From Papilionanthe hookeriana x Papilionanthe teres (lineage: Eukaryota; Streptophyta; Magnoliopsida; Asparagales; Orchidaceae): DNA of 64,000 bases. The first letter of the stretch is position 1. The number at the start of each line of letters is the position of its first letter. Made by a program: the position numbers and the translations under genes. The DNA lies in contig CM040424.1 in NCBI GenBank assembly GCA_022702705.1, forward strand, positions 144,713,165 to 144,777,164, read 5' to 3'. Below are positions 22,556 through 33,734 of this stretch, in pieces. The notes beneath the pieces were generated by a model. The model saw only the letters and a list, made by a program, of their open reading frames with translations, was not told where the DNA came from and ran no database searches.

Positions 22556-24305
22556 GGAGAGGGTGGAGGGCCTCCCAGGGAGAGTTAGGGCATGGGATCA
22601 GCTGGTTTGGCAAGAGAAGAACAGCTACAATGGCCACTGGGGATGGAGCAGCTCCGCAAGGTGGAATTCCAAAGTTTGGCTCCTCCCCATGTCTCGGCCA
22701 TGGAGTTTTCCGGTGATCCAGGCGGCTGGCCGGCAGGCATGGGTCACCCTCAGGTCCAGGTGGGTCAGGGCTGGGGTTTAGTGCAGTCAATTGGGCCTTG
22801 CCATGTGTAAAGGGGATGGCTTAGAATGGAATGGGGAAGAGGCCATTTTGGCTAGGTTTGGGTCAACCCATCATTTTGGGCTTGGTTCACCCTTCGAGGT
22901 GGCTTTGGGTGTTGTGGGGAGTCGAAAAGGATCGAGTTTGTTTTGGCATGGAGAAGTCCTTATCCAAATATATTTGGATTAAATTTGGGTTAAGGTGAAA
23001 CATGCTTAAGGTTAATGACTTTTAGGAGGTGCTTAAAGGACCTCCTCCTTTTGCCATTTAAGGAGAGTTGACAACTTAGAGATCCTCATGGCTTGCCAAT
23101 GGCTTGCATGTGGCTTCATGGCTCCATGTGGCTTGAGAAAAGATTGGGTCAATTTCATAAAAAAGGGATTTTGTGGATTTTGGCATTTTAATGGAAATTG
23201 TTATGGGGCTTGATTTGGAATTGTTTAATTGATGGGATTAGAACTTAGGGAATGGCTTTGATCAAGTGGATGACAAATGGAAATGTCATGTGGGCTTTGG
23301 ATGAATTTGGGCTTTTGAATTTGAAGGAAGTGGGCTTTTAGGAAGGTTTAAGGGAAGTGGGCTTTTTGAATTTTAAAATGGACTTTAGGATGAAATTTTG
23401 GTAAAGGCTGGGCCAAATAATTGTTGGGTTTAGCTCATAGATGTCTTGGAGCAAATTGAGAGTGATTTGGATTTGAATTGGGTTGAATTTGGGCTCCTTT
23501 GGTGAATGGGCCAATATAGGTCAAAGTGGGCTAACTTGGGCCAATGTTGGGCTAAGGTTGAAATTGATGTAAAATTAATGTTGGGAAATGTTTATGGGAG
23601 TGTTTCAAAGAGGTTTTGACTTTGGTTGGGCTTTGATTTTGGGATTTGGGCTCATTTGGGTTAGGTTTGGGTTTAGGTCAAAATTGGGCCTTTTAGCTTT
23701 GGGTTGAATTTGAGTGGGGTTTGGGTCTAAATGTTGGGCAAATCATGTTAGTGTTTTGTTTGTGGGGATGTTAAGGAAGGTTTAGAAAAGATTTGGGGTC
23801 AATTGGAGTTGGATTGGGTGAGTTTGGGTTAGGTTTGGGTCATGGGTCCAAATTGGGCTTTAAGGCCAAAAGTGAAATTGGATCCAAATTTCAATCAAAT
23901 TGGACTTGGATTTGGTCTAGATTAGTATTGGGAATGTTGAATTGAAGTTTAGAATTGAATTGGACCAGAATTTGGGTCAATTGGGTAGGTTTGGTTTGAC
24001 ATTGAGTTCACTTTGGGTTAAAATGGGTCAAATTGGGGGTTTTGATAAAAGTGGGGTACATTGACAAAATTGGCCCATGGTGTAGTTGAACAAAATGAAA
24101 TTGGAAATTTTTGGGATTTTCTGGAATTTTCTGGGAATTTTTTGAATTTTTGGATTTTTGGGTCAAGAGGGGTATTTTGGGTATTTGAAGGGTATTGAGA
24201 GGTATTTTTGGAATTTTTGGTATTTTTGGGTATGGATGGTCAATTTGAGTGATGAGAAATGTTTAGGAATTGGTTTTGAGAAATTTTGGGTGATTTGGAA
24301 ATTTT

Positions 24306-24310
24306 GGAGG
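24306..24310. repeat. Target-site duplication of element B, left
   Basis: GGAGG directly before TGTCGGCA at 24311. The same 5 bp follow the other end of B at 52095-52099. The A LTR is interrupted between exactly these two copies. Confidence 0.88.
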
Positions 24311-26411
24311 TGTCGGCATATTTTTAGGTTGTGTGTTTTATTTTGAAAAGGGGTTCGCCTAACAGAAGTTGTCGGCGAATTTTTAATTTAATTTAAATAA
24401 ATAATTTTGAAAAGTAGTATTTGATTTTGAAAATAATTTAAATTTGAAGGTTTTAAGATATGAGATTAAACCGATCTCACATCCCAAATAGTTTATATAA
24501 ACGAGCACCGCACCACTAAGCCGTGTAGCTATCCCTAAGGATAGACACACTTGCTGATGGTGGGGCTCGATTAAATAAACTAGAAGATTTGTGACATCCG
24601 TTTGGTCTGCGAACCAATTTTATAAGCCGACAAATTCCCTGCTTAATATGAAAGCATTAAACGGGGTTTATATTACACAGGTTCTTCAAAATTCCTATAA
24701 GGGCAAGCCCACATAGTTAATTACATCTTAAGTGACAGGAATCACCTAAGAAAACTCTCGATAATAATCAATAATTCTGCTCTCAAGAATTTCAAAGTTT
24801 AAGTTTTTAAAGGATTGAATTTTGGAATTTCAATAGGGAATGGATCAAATTTGGAACATTTTGTTTTGGGAATTCAAAGGAAGAAAAGTAGGAGAAATCA
24901 TAAATTGGAAGCGAACTTCAGTAATTTCCCGACTATCCTATTGTTTGGCTTGAGTTTAGGAAAGTCCTAATATTTATTTAAATGTTTTGATCTTGCCAAT
25001 TTTAATTAATTAGGGCTTATATTTGTATGATAAAATCAAACAAATAGCCTCGAAGATGTGAGGGTTTATTGTCGTACCGGACGACTACCTCGGAATCCTA
25101 AGACCGGTTAGGGCTTAATTTGCAATGCAAGTGCCTAACAAAGAGTTGAGGATTTATGTTGCACTAGGCAAACTACCTCGAAGTCCTATGGCTTTGTTAT
25201 TTAATTCTAGGAAAGTTTTGCTGAAGTAGACTCAGGTTTTGCTGATGACGATGGCCGTGCTGCCCACCATGCTCCGAGCTCCTTGTTGTTGCGAGAGGTT
25301 TAGTTTTAGAAATCATAAATCGGGGGATAAGAAAAGTGTTTTGGTTTAGAGAAAATCTTAATTTCCAAGTGTTTTCAATATTTTAATTAAAACAAGTCTT
25401 AAAGTTGATTATAACGACACGGTTAAGATCCCACGGTTCCATCCTTCCGGCATCATTATTTTATCGGATTCACTTAGTCCAAATGAGTTTGCTAAACTCA
25501 ATTGAATGAGTTCCACACTTTCATTTAGACCGTGGGAAATCCCGTTAGCAACACGTAGGTTACATCATCCGATGTATTCCCGATCATCCAACGAGGACAT
25601 TTTAATTTAATTGTAATTGTAGTTTTGTGTTCTGTTTGTGATTAAATTTTGAGTTGTTTTATATTTTGAAATGTTGTGGCGGTGAATTTTATCTTGCAAT
25701 GACTTTTAACTTAGTTTTGGTTTCAGTTTTAGGGATTATCCTAAAGGTGTGGGTTTTCATGCAACAGTTGTTTATCATGCAAGAAAAGTAAGTGCGATGC
25801 GATTAATGAAATTGCAATAATGTAAATTGCAAGAAAGTAAATTGCAATAAAATAAAAGCGTACCTGGAGGTCTTCCCGTCATCCCAAGCTGCACTTAAAA
25901 CACAATTAGAATATTTAAGCAAGTTCCTAGGTAAAGCTAAGGGAAGGGTTATGGTTTTCTACCAAATTCCTAATCCTATAGCTAGTCATTTCCTATGACG
26001 TCTAGGTTCTTGTGTTTTGGTTTGAAGACGATTTTCTTCATCGAAGAATAATTAAATTCAGTTGTTCTTATGAACATCCTATCATATCGAGGAAGTGCTT
26101 AAGACAAATCTTAAACATCTTTTCAATATTTCTAGGATTGTTTTAAGTCCAAATGGGTTTAATTATACAAATGAATTAATCGTCCGAGAATTCAAGTTTT
26201 GTTGTTATCTTGCTCAGTGAACTAGGACATTTGAATATCCTATAAGTGAAGTAACATTTCATTTAATGTTCTGTTTAGGAGTTATAATAACCAAAGCTTT
26301 CGAGGGTAAATTGATGTTCAAATGGTTTGTGATTTAGTTTAATTTCAATTAATGGGTTTAAATTTGGAATAGTGTTCAAGTTGCTTTATATTTAATTTCT
26401 TTCTGTTTTAG

Positions 26412-26815
26412 GTGATGTTATTTAATTCAATTTAATTTAACTTTAGTTTAATTTAATTTAATTTTAATTTTAATTTAATTTAATTTAATTTAATTTAATT
26501 CAATTTAGTTTGATTTGATGTTAAATTAATTTAGTTTAATTTGATTTAATTTCCTTTAATTTAATTTAATTTGATTTAATTTTAATTTAATTTGATTTAA
26601 TTTAATTTAATTTAATTTAATTTAATATGTTTTAATTTAATTTAATTTAATTTAATTTAATTTGTTTTAATTTAATTTAGTCTAATTTAATTTAATTTAA
26701 TTTATTTATTTAATTTAATTTAATTTAATTTAATCTAATGTAATTAATCTTTAATTTAATTTAATTTGATTTAATTTAATTTAATTTAATTTTTAATTTT
26801 ATTTTATTTTTAACT
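26412..26815. repeat. (AATTT)n tract in the B 3' LTR
   Basis: About 400 bp of AATTT pentamers, with length differences from the tracts at 19551 and 46615. Confidence 0.95.
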
Positions 26816-29422
26816 TTAATTGAAATTTTAAAAGAGTTTAATAATTTAACTTTAGTGTAATGATTAAGTCTTTTAATATTTTGAATTTGAGTTATCATTT
26901 TAATTAAGAATTGAATATTAATGAGATAATTAATTTAGGGATTTTTAAATTAAAGAATAAATCTCTTCCTAACAATATCCCTATTTTAATAATTCCAATT
27001 TTATTATTCTTCCCAAATTTAATCAATTATTTAATTAAGGTTTATTTCAATTATTTTAAATTGTTTAATGGGTTTCTACCCTTTAATTATTTAAATTTCA
27101 ATCATCCAAATTAGATTAGGATCAAATATTTTACTTGTTAATTTTTTATTAAACCTAAAGTTTTAATTAAGGATTAAAAATTTTAATTACCACTTTGCCT
27201 CTTTAAGCTTAATAATTTCATAACTCACTAAATTGAGCTTAAATGAACTTGAAATTTTTATGTGACTTCACTCATATGTCAATAAAGACATGAGAGGAGA
27301 AAATGTGATTTTTTTGTATTTAATTTATTTATATAATTATTTTTGGTAGAAAATAGAGATTTCCAAGGAAAATTTAATAACATGACCAAGGGAAAGTTTC
27401 TATCCTTAAGAAAATTAGGGGACATTTCTAATGACCAGAGGACCACTTGGACCAATTTTGGTGATTTTTTTGAATTATATTATTTTTATTATAATTATTT
27501 TAAGTTTTGGAGTGTTAATTAATTTAAAAATAAAATAAAGGTTGAAAAATAAATTTTATATTTTTCAAAAATCTCTCTGATATCAAGGAAATCAGAGAAT
27601 CAATTTTTACAATTTTCTGATTTTTCTATGATTTATTATAATTATTTTAGTGAAAATGCTAGAAAATACATTTTTTTAATTTTAAAATTACCCTAGGGCT
27701 TTAAAATTTAATATCTCACTAAATAGACCTAAGAAAAATATGGGGTTTATTCCTAAGTGATTGAAATTCAAAATGTGACATTTTGGTGAATTTTATTATT
27801 TTTGTGATTTTTATTATTTTTTAATTATTAAAATATTAAAATAATATTAAAAATCAACTTTTTAGAAAATTGAAATTTTAATTTTCTTAAATTCCCCTGA
27901 TATCAGAGAGGCTCCAAAACCAATTTGGTGAATTTTTAAAAAGTATTTTGAAAGTTATGAATTTTTAAAGTTTAAAATGACTAAATGACTTAATCAACCC
28001 AATTAGTAGGGCTAACCAAGTCCAATTGACCTCAAATTTTTATGGTGGGTTCCTCTGATCCTAAAGGTCAGTGGAGAATTGATTTCAAGTCAATTTGATG
28101 TATGGTTAGCTGTAATTAATTAGAGATCCATTTTGGGTGTTTAAGCCAATTAGGGTTGTTTTAAATGAACTAACTCAAAATCTATTTTTCCTAGGGTCCT
28201 CTGGTCATAAGGAAAATCACCAAATTTTCCTAGAATTTGTTTCACAACATGCTATTTACTGGAATTAAAATACTCAAAACAGTAACATGAATTTGAAAAA
28301 TCAATAACTTTTCATAGGGATGGCCTCTTACTTTGGAAAATTCAGGGAATATTTCCAAATTCAGAGGCTTCAAAAGCCCTATGGTCTCATGCCATGGTGA
28401 ATTGTATACATGCATGGAGATTTAAAAATATGTAGAGAGTAAATAAATTATTAAAAATAAAATACTTGATAAAATTAAATAATTTCTTCTCCACATTATT
28501 CTCCTCTGTTCACTGAGCAAGAGGGTATTTTTATTTTATTTTTCTGATTTTTCTACACAAAGTTATGAATTTTTGAAGTTTAGGGAATTAAATAAATCAG
28601 AAAAATCCCTAATTTTCTATTTATCCACGCGGCGCCGCGTCAACCTCGGCAGCTCCGAACGCACACGCGTCGCGCTCCCATTCGACGCCGCCATCTGAGT
28701 CAGCAGCTCGGGCCCCGCGGTTCTCGTACCGTCTCCTGATCCGACGCGATCGTGGCCGTCCGTCCGCGTGTGTATCAAATGGACGACATCCGTTCATCGT
28801 CCCCAAGTGTCCTCACCCGAGAGCCGTCCACACTAAATCCCTAATATCTCACTCGATACTCAATGGATTTTCATGTTCTTATGCTCTATGGATTCGTCTT
28901 GAAGAGACGAACACATCTATACGGTGATCATGCATTGAAATTAAAGCATTTGAAATGGAGAATCTCCGAAGCTCGGGATGAAGAATTAGCTCATACCTTT
29001 GCTCAGAGAAGTGTGGCTTCGATCTGAGGGTTGTTGCACCTTCAATTGGATCCCAACAAGCTCCAGATGAAGTCTCCTGGTCTGGTGAATTGCCTAGGTA
29101 GGATTTCGACCATAGCCGATCACAAAGCTTGGAGGCTAGAGCAATTGGGTGGCCTGGAGATAGGGCTTTTGCTGGTGGACACCTTCCCTTGGTCTGGTGA
29201 AGGTGTAGAACCAATCAATTTGGGGATTGGCTCACCGTGGAGAAGTGTCCCGGTTTTGGGCCTAGATTTCAACTCCGAAATTGAGCTCACAAAGAAGAAA
29301 TGGCAGGTGGATCTCAGTGGGGATCAAGTGCTCTGTGTATGGGGAGGAGTCTGGAACAATTTTGGCAGAGTTTCCTTAAGGTTTTTTTGTTTCAGCACCT
29401 CTCATGGCCGAGAGGGGTGGTG

Positions 29423-29430
29423 TTTAAATA
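29423..29430 (-). promoter_or_regulatory. TATA-like box in the B 3' LTR
   Basis: TATTTAAA on the minus strand, conserved in sequence and context with the other two LTRs. In a 3' LTR it would drive transcription out into element A and Athila DNA. Confidence 0.5.
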
Positions 29431-31792
29431 GGAGAGGGTGGAGGGCCTCCCAGGGAGAGTTAGGGCTTGGGATCGAGCTGCTCTTGGCAAGAGAAGAACG
29501 AGCTCCAATGACCACTGGGGATGGGGCAACTCAGCGAGTGAGAATTCCAAGTTGGGCTCACATGTGAGCTCTCGGCCATGGTATTTTCCGGCGACACGGT
29601 GGCCGGCCGGCCGTGCATTGGTCACTCTCGGGGTCGGGAGATCCAGGGCTTGAAGTTGGTGAAGGCACTGGGCTTGGACATGTGTAAAGTGTTTGAATCA
29701 AAGTAGAATAGGGTATGGGTATATTTTGGCTCAAATTGGTCAAATGCATGGATTGGGCTAGGTGCACCTTCCCATGGCTAGTTTGGGTCTGAAGATAAAG
29801 TGGTTTAGGTCGACTTAATTAGTGGGGAAGGGTCACCATCCAAGTACAATTAAGTTTAAGCATGGTTTAGTGGAGTCATGGAAGTGGCTAAATCACCCTT
29901 AAGGGAATCATTAAAGGACTCCCTCCTTTTGCCTAAAATGACATGGTGATGTGTAAAGTGGCTGCCATGGCTTGCATATGGCTTGTGCATGGCTTCATGG
30001 CTCCATTTGGCTTGGGAAAAGGTTGGGTCAATTTCATAAAAATGGATTTTAGGAATTTTTGGTAATTTGATGGAAATTTGTATGAGACTTGATTTGGAAT
30101 GATTTGATGATGAATTTAGGACTTAGGGATGATTTTAATTGAATGGATGATGTAGAGAAATATCATGTGGGCTTTGGGACCAATTTTGGGCCTTTGGATG
30201 TGGTGAAGGATGGGCTTTTAAAATGGTTTAGGAAAGTGGGCTTTTGAATTTTAAAATGGATTTTGGGATGAAGTTTTGTAAAGAGGTTGGGCCAAATAAT
30301 TGTTGGGTTTAGCTCATGGATGTATCATGAGTGACTTGAAGCAAATTGGAAGTGATTTGGGTTTGAATTGGGTTGAATTTGGGCTTTTTTGGTGAATGGG
30401 CCAATATAGGTCCAAGTGGGCCAAGTTGGGCCAATGTTGGGCTAGGGTTGAAATTGATGTAAAATTAATGTTGAGAAATGTCTATGGGAGTGTTTCAAAG
30501 AGGTTTTGACTTTGGTTGGGCTTTGATTTTGGGGTTTGGGTCCATTTGGGTTAGGTTTGGGTTTAGGTCAAAATTGGGCCTTTTAGCTTTGGGTTGAATT
30601 TGAGTGGGGTTTGGGTCCAAATTTTGGGCAAATCATGTTAGTGTTATGCTTGTGGGGATGCTAAGGAAGATTTAGAAAAGATTTGGGGTTAATTGGAGTT
30701 GAATTGGGTGAGTTTGGGTTAGGTTTGGGTCATGGGTCCAAATTGGGCTTTAAGGCCAAAAGTGAAATTGGATCCAAATGTCAATCAAATTGGACTTGGA
30801 TTTGGTCTAGATTGGTGTTGGGAATGTTTAATTGAAGTTTAGAATTGAGTTGGACCAGAATTTGGGTCAATTGGATAGGTTTGGTTTGACATTGGGTTCA
30901 CTTTGGGTTAAAATGGGTCAAATTGGGGGTTTTGACAAAAGTAGGGTAAATTGACAAAATTGGCCCATGGTTTAGTTGAACAAAATGAAATTGAGAATAT
31001 TTGGGATTTTTTGAAATTTTCTGGGAATTTTCTGAATTTTTTGAATTTTTGGGTCAAGAGGGGTATTTTGGGTATTTGGAGGGTATTGGGAGGTTTTCTT
31101 GGAATTTTTGATATTTTTGGGTATAGATGATCAATTTGAGTGATGTGAAAATGTTTGGGATTGATTTTGAGGAATCTTGGGTTATTTGGAAATTTTTGAG
31201 AAATTTGGGTAATTTTAAGGGTTTTGGGTAGGCTAAGCGGGTATAGGGTCCCGGGGTCAAAAATTGAAAATTTGGAAAATTGAAGATTGGGTAAATTTGA
31301 GTGGAATGAAATCATTTTGGTTGAGCCATGAAGCCACATCAAGCCCACATGAGCCATGAAGGGACTCATTTGAGGCATCCACTATGTTGTTCCTAACCCT
31401 CTTAGCCAAGGGCTTAGGGGTTAAGGACCATCCATGTGAATCACCTACATGAGTCAGGAGGCCAAGTTAGGTATAGGTGTGTGAAAGTGTAGTGTATAGG
31501 TGTAGTGTGTGTGTAAGTCAGCCCCTTCACCAGACTAGGCCACCCAGGGTAGTCCTAAGGCCAAAGAGTCCTATAGGAACACATCCTTTAAACTTCCACA
31601 TTTGATTTCAACCCTCTAGGTGATTAGGGGTCTACAGTCAAGTTTGTGGAGTTTGCAGGGAGTTAAGAAGTGGTTTAAATTTCTAAAAGGTGGGTCCCAA
31701 TTCTAATCCTCTAAGATAGTCAAAGGAAAAGCCTAAGGCTAGATCCTAAGTACTAAAGGGAAGAAGAGAAGACCTCATCAAAAATGAGGTCA

Positions 31793-33734
31793 ATAGGTGT
31801 GGTGAGCTGACAGAGCACACCGCGCGTATTGGTGTTGACCGAAGCGATCAGCAAAACCAACACAGATGTCCAAGTGACAAACTTAGGACGAAGTAGAAGA
31901 GTTCTCGCTGGGAGTGTCAAGCATATCTCCGAAACCGGAGATTCTCGAACTCTCGCTGGGGAAAGGAAAAAGGAGGTGAATCCCAAATCACATGATGCGG
32001 GGAATTTCAATTTAGATTTCATTTTGTTTCAATTTAAGTTTCGATGTGTGAGTTTAGATTTCAATTTGGAGTTTCAATTTAGATTGAAGTTTGTCAAAAT
32101 TAATTTGAAGGGATTTGATTTGAAATGAAAATTGGAATTTTGAGGTTTTAGATGTAACATCTTCAACCCCAAAAGAAGATCGAATCGATTGGATTGGATC
32201 ATTACAATGAGGAAAGATCTCAGAGTAATGCGGTATTGGATGTAAAATCCTTAACCACTAAGAGTTTGATTTTGATGTATTTCATTGCTGTAGGGAAAGA
32301 ATCCTAAAGCAGTGCAGTCTCGGATGTAAAATCCTTAACCCCGTGAATCGATTTGATGTATTTCATTGCGATAGGGAAAGAATCCTAAGCAATGCGATCT
32401 TGGATGTAAAATCCTCGACCCAAAAGTTTGAATTTGATGTACTTCATTGCGATAGGGAAAGAATCCTAAAGCAATGCGGTCTTGGATGTAAAATCCTCGA
32501 CCCAAAAGTTTGAATTTGATGTACTTCATTGCGATAGGGAAAGGATCCTAAAGCAATGCGGTCTTGGATGTAAAATCTTCGACCCAAAAGTTTGAATTTG
32601 ATGTACTTCATTGCGATAGGAAAGGATCCTAAAGCAATGCGGTCTTGGATGTAAAATCCTCGACCCAAAAGTTTGAATTTGATGTATTTCATTGCGATAG
32701 GGACGAATCCTAAAGCAATGCAGTCTTGGATGTAAAATCCTCGACCCAAAAGTTTGAATTTGATGTACTTCATTGCGATAGGGAAAGAATTTTAAAGCAA
32801 TGCAGTCTTGGATGTAAAATCCTCGACCCAAAAGTTTGAATTTGATGTATTTCATTGCGATAGGGAAAGGATCCTAAAGCAATGCAGTCTTGGATGTAAA
32901 ATCCTCGACCCAAAAGTTTGAATTTTGATGTACTTCATTGCGATAGGGAAAGAATCCTAAAGCAATGCAGTCTTAGATGTAAAATCCTCGACCCAAAAGT
33001 TTGAATTTGATGTATTTCATTGCGATAGGGAAAGGATTCTAAAGCAATGCAGTCTTGGATGTAAAATCCTCGACCCAAAAGTTTGAATTTGATGTATTTC
33101 ATTGTGATAGGGAAAGGATCCTAAAGCAATGCAGTCTTGGATGTAAAATCCTCGACCCAAAAGTTTGAATTTTGATGTACTTCATTGCGATAGGGAAAGA
33201 ATCCTAAAGCAATGCAGTCTTGGATGTAAAATCCTCGACCCAAAAGTTTGAATTTGATTGAGATTTGAGATCTGGAAAGATTGAATTCGAAATTTGGAAG
33301 GATGAGTTTGAACTCGGTTGAGATTTGACTTAAGATTTGATTTGAAATTTGGAAGATCAAATTTGAAATTTGATCGAGATTGGATTTGAAATTTGATTGA
33401 GAATTTGATTTGAGATTTGATTTAACACTTATGTTGATTTTGTTTATCTTTTAATGATTCAAATTTTACTTTATCGTTTATTTAATGTTCATGTGAATTT
33501 GGTGTTCGTCATTTTTAAGATTTTTTTTAGGAAAGTTTTCTTTTATTCTTTTTTTTCTTTTCTGTTCTTTGTTCAAAGTTCATTTAACTTTAATGGCGTT
33601 TCCCAGTCAATTTGCACAAAAGAGGTGAAGGCCAAAAATGTGACATGGTCACTTTCATTCCAATCATGTTGAAGATACATCATACAACTCGATCTGGAAT
33701 ACATCTCGTACAATCCATGTAGACTCAAAATGGA
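31793..33734 (-). other. 3' UTR of element B
   Basis: This lies between the AlkB-like ORF and the 3' LTR. It contains a conserved leader-like stretch (about 31793-32150), the 82-bp tandem array, then degenerate GATTTGA-rich repeats (about 33255-33430) and a strongly pyrimidine-rich run on the plus strand (about 33535-33570). No gene is supported here. Tandem arrays in this position are known for Tat-lineage elements. Confidence 0.8.
32150..33255. repeat. 82-bp tandem array, about 12 copies (element B)
   Basis: Each unit contains GGATGTAAAATCCTCGACCC, then AAAGTTTGAATTTGATGTA, then TTCATTGCGATAGGGAAAG, then AATCCTAAAGCAATGCAGTC. Spacing between units is 81-82 bp. Units at the left end are more degenerate. 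Because 82 is not a multiple of 3 and units lack stops in one direction, long spurious minus-strand frames run through it. The homologous array of element A is at 53085-54375. Confidence 0.95.

Larger units (their letters stand above)
17456..24310 (-). repeat. 3' LTR of element A, first part
   Basis: It begins TGTCGGCA (plus strand) and follows the same order as the two LTRs of element B: the CCGATCTCACATCCC block, an (AATTT)n tract, a CpG-rich patch (about 21764-21975), a TATA-like box, and a G/T-rich segment full of TTGGG. It stops at GGAGG (24306-24310) where element B begins. Together with 52100-52711 the LTR is about 7.47 kb, very long for a plant LTR. It is the most diverged of the three LTRs here, consistent with A being older than B. 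Short open frames inside (for example 22461-22790 minus) are not conserved as proteins among the three LTRs. Confidence 0.9.
24311..31792 (-). repeat. 3' LTR of element B
   Basis: About 7.48 kb, collinear with 44509-52094. Its inner edge reads GAGGTCAATAGGTG, where element A has GAGGTCAACA, then AATGGACCCCCA, then ATAGGTG. About 15 bp comprising the last bases of the LTR and the polypurine tract are therefore missing in B. The outer edge at 24311 is intact. It contains the (AATTT)n tract, a CpG-rich patch (about 28624-28840), the TATA-like box and the G/T-rich segment. Confidence 0.88.

Noticed and set aside
22456..22810. Overlapping plus-strand frames in the LTR, with similar ones at 29031-29653 and 49319-49914
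   Set aside because: The three homologous LTRs do not keep a common reading frame, and the region is the promoter/leader of the minus-strand element.
26911..27114. AT-rich open frame (MNINEIINLGIFKLKN), also at 47146-47376
   Set aside because: It is identical only because both are LTRs of one element. Composition is Asn/Ile/Leu/Lys from AT-rich DNA, and the A LTR at 20050-20280 does not keep it.
30908..31378. Pro/Lys/Phe-rich minus-strand frame
   Set aside because: It is the translation of the TTGGG-rich and GAAAATTTGG-rich LTR segment; no domain.
32150..33255. CRISPR-like regular repeat
   Set aside because: The units are contiguous without unique spacers, and the setting is a plant retrotransposon 3' UTR.
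32335..33360. Minus-strand open frames repeating MKYIKFKLLG and GRGFYIQD
   Set aside because: They run through the 82-bp tandem array. The frames are open because the unit lacks stops in that direction, and the product cycles through all three frames.
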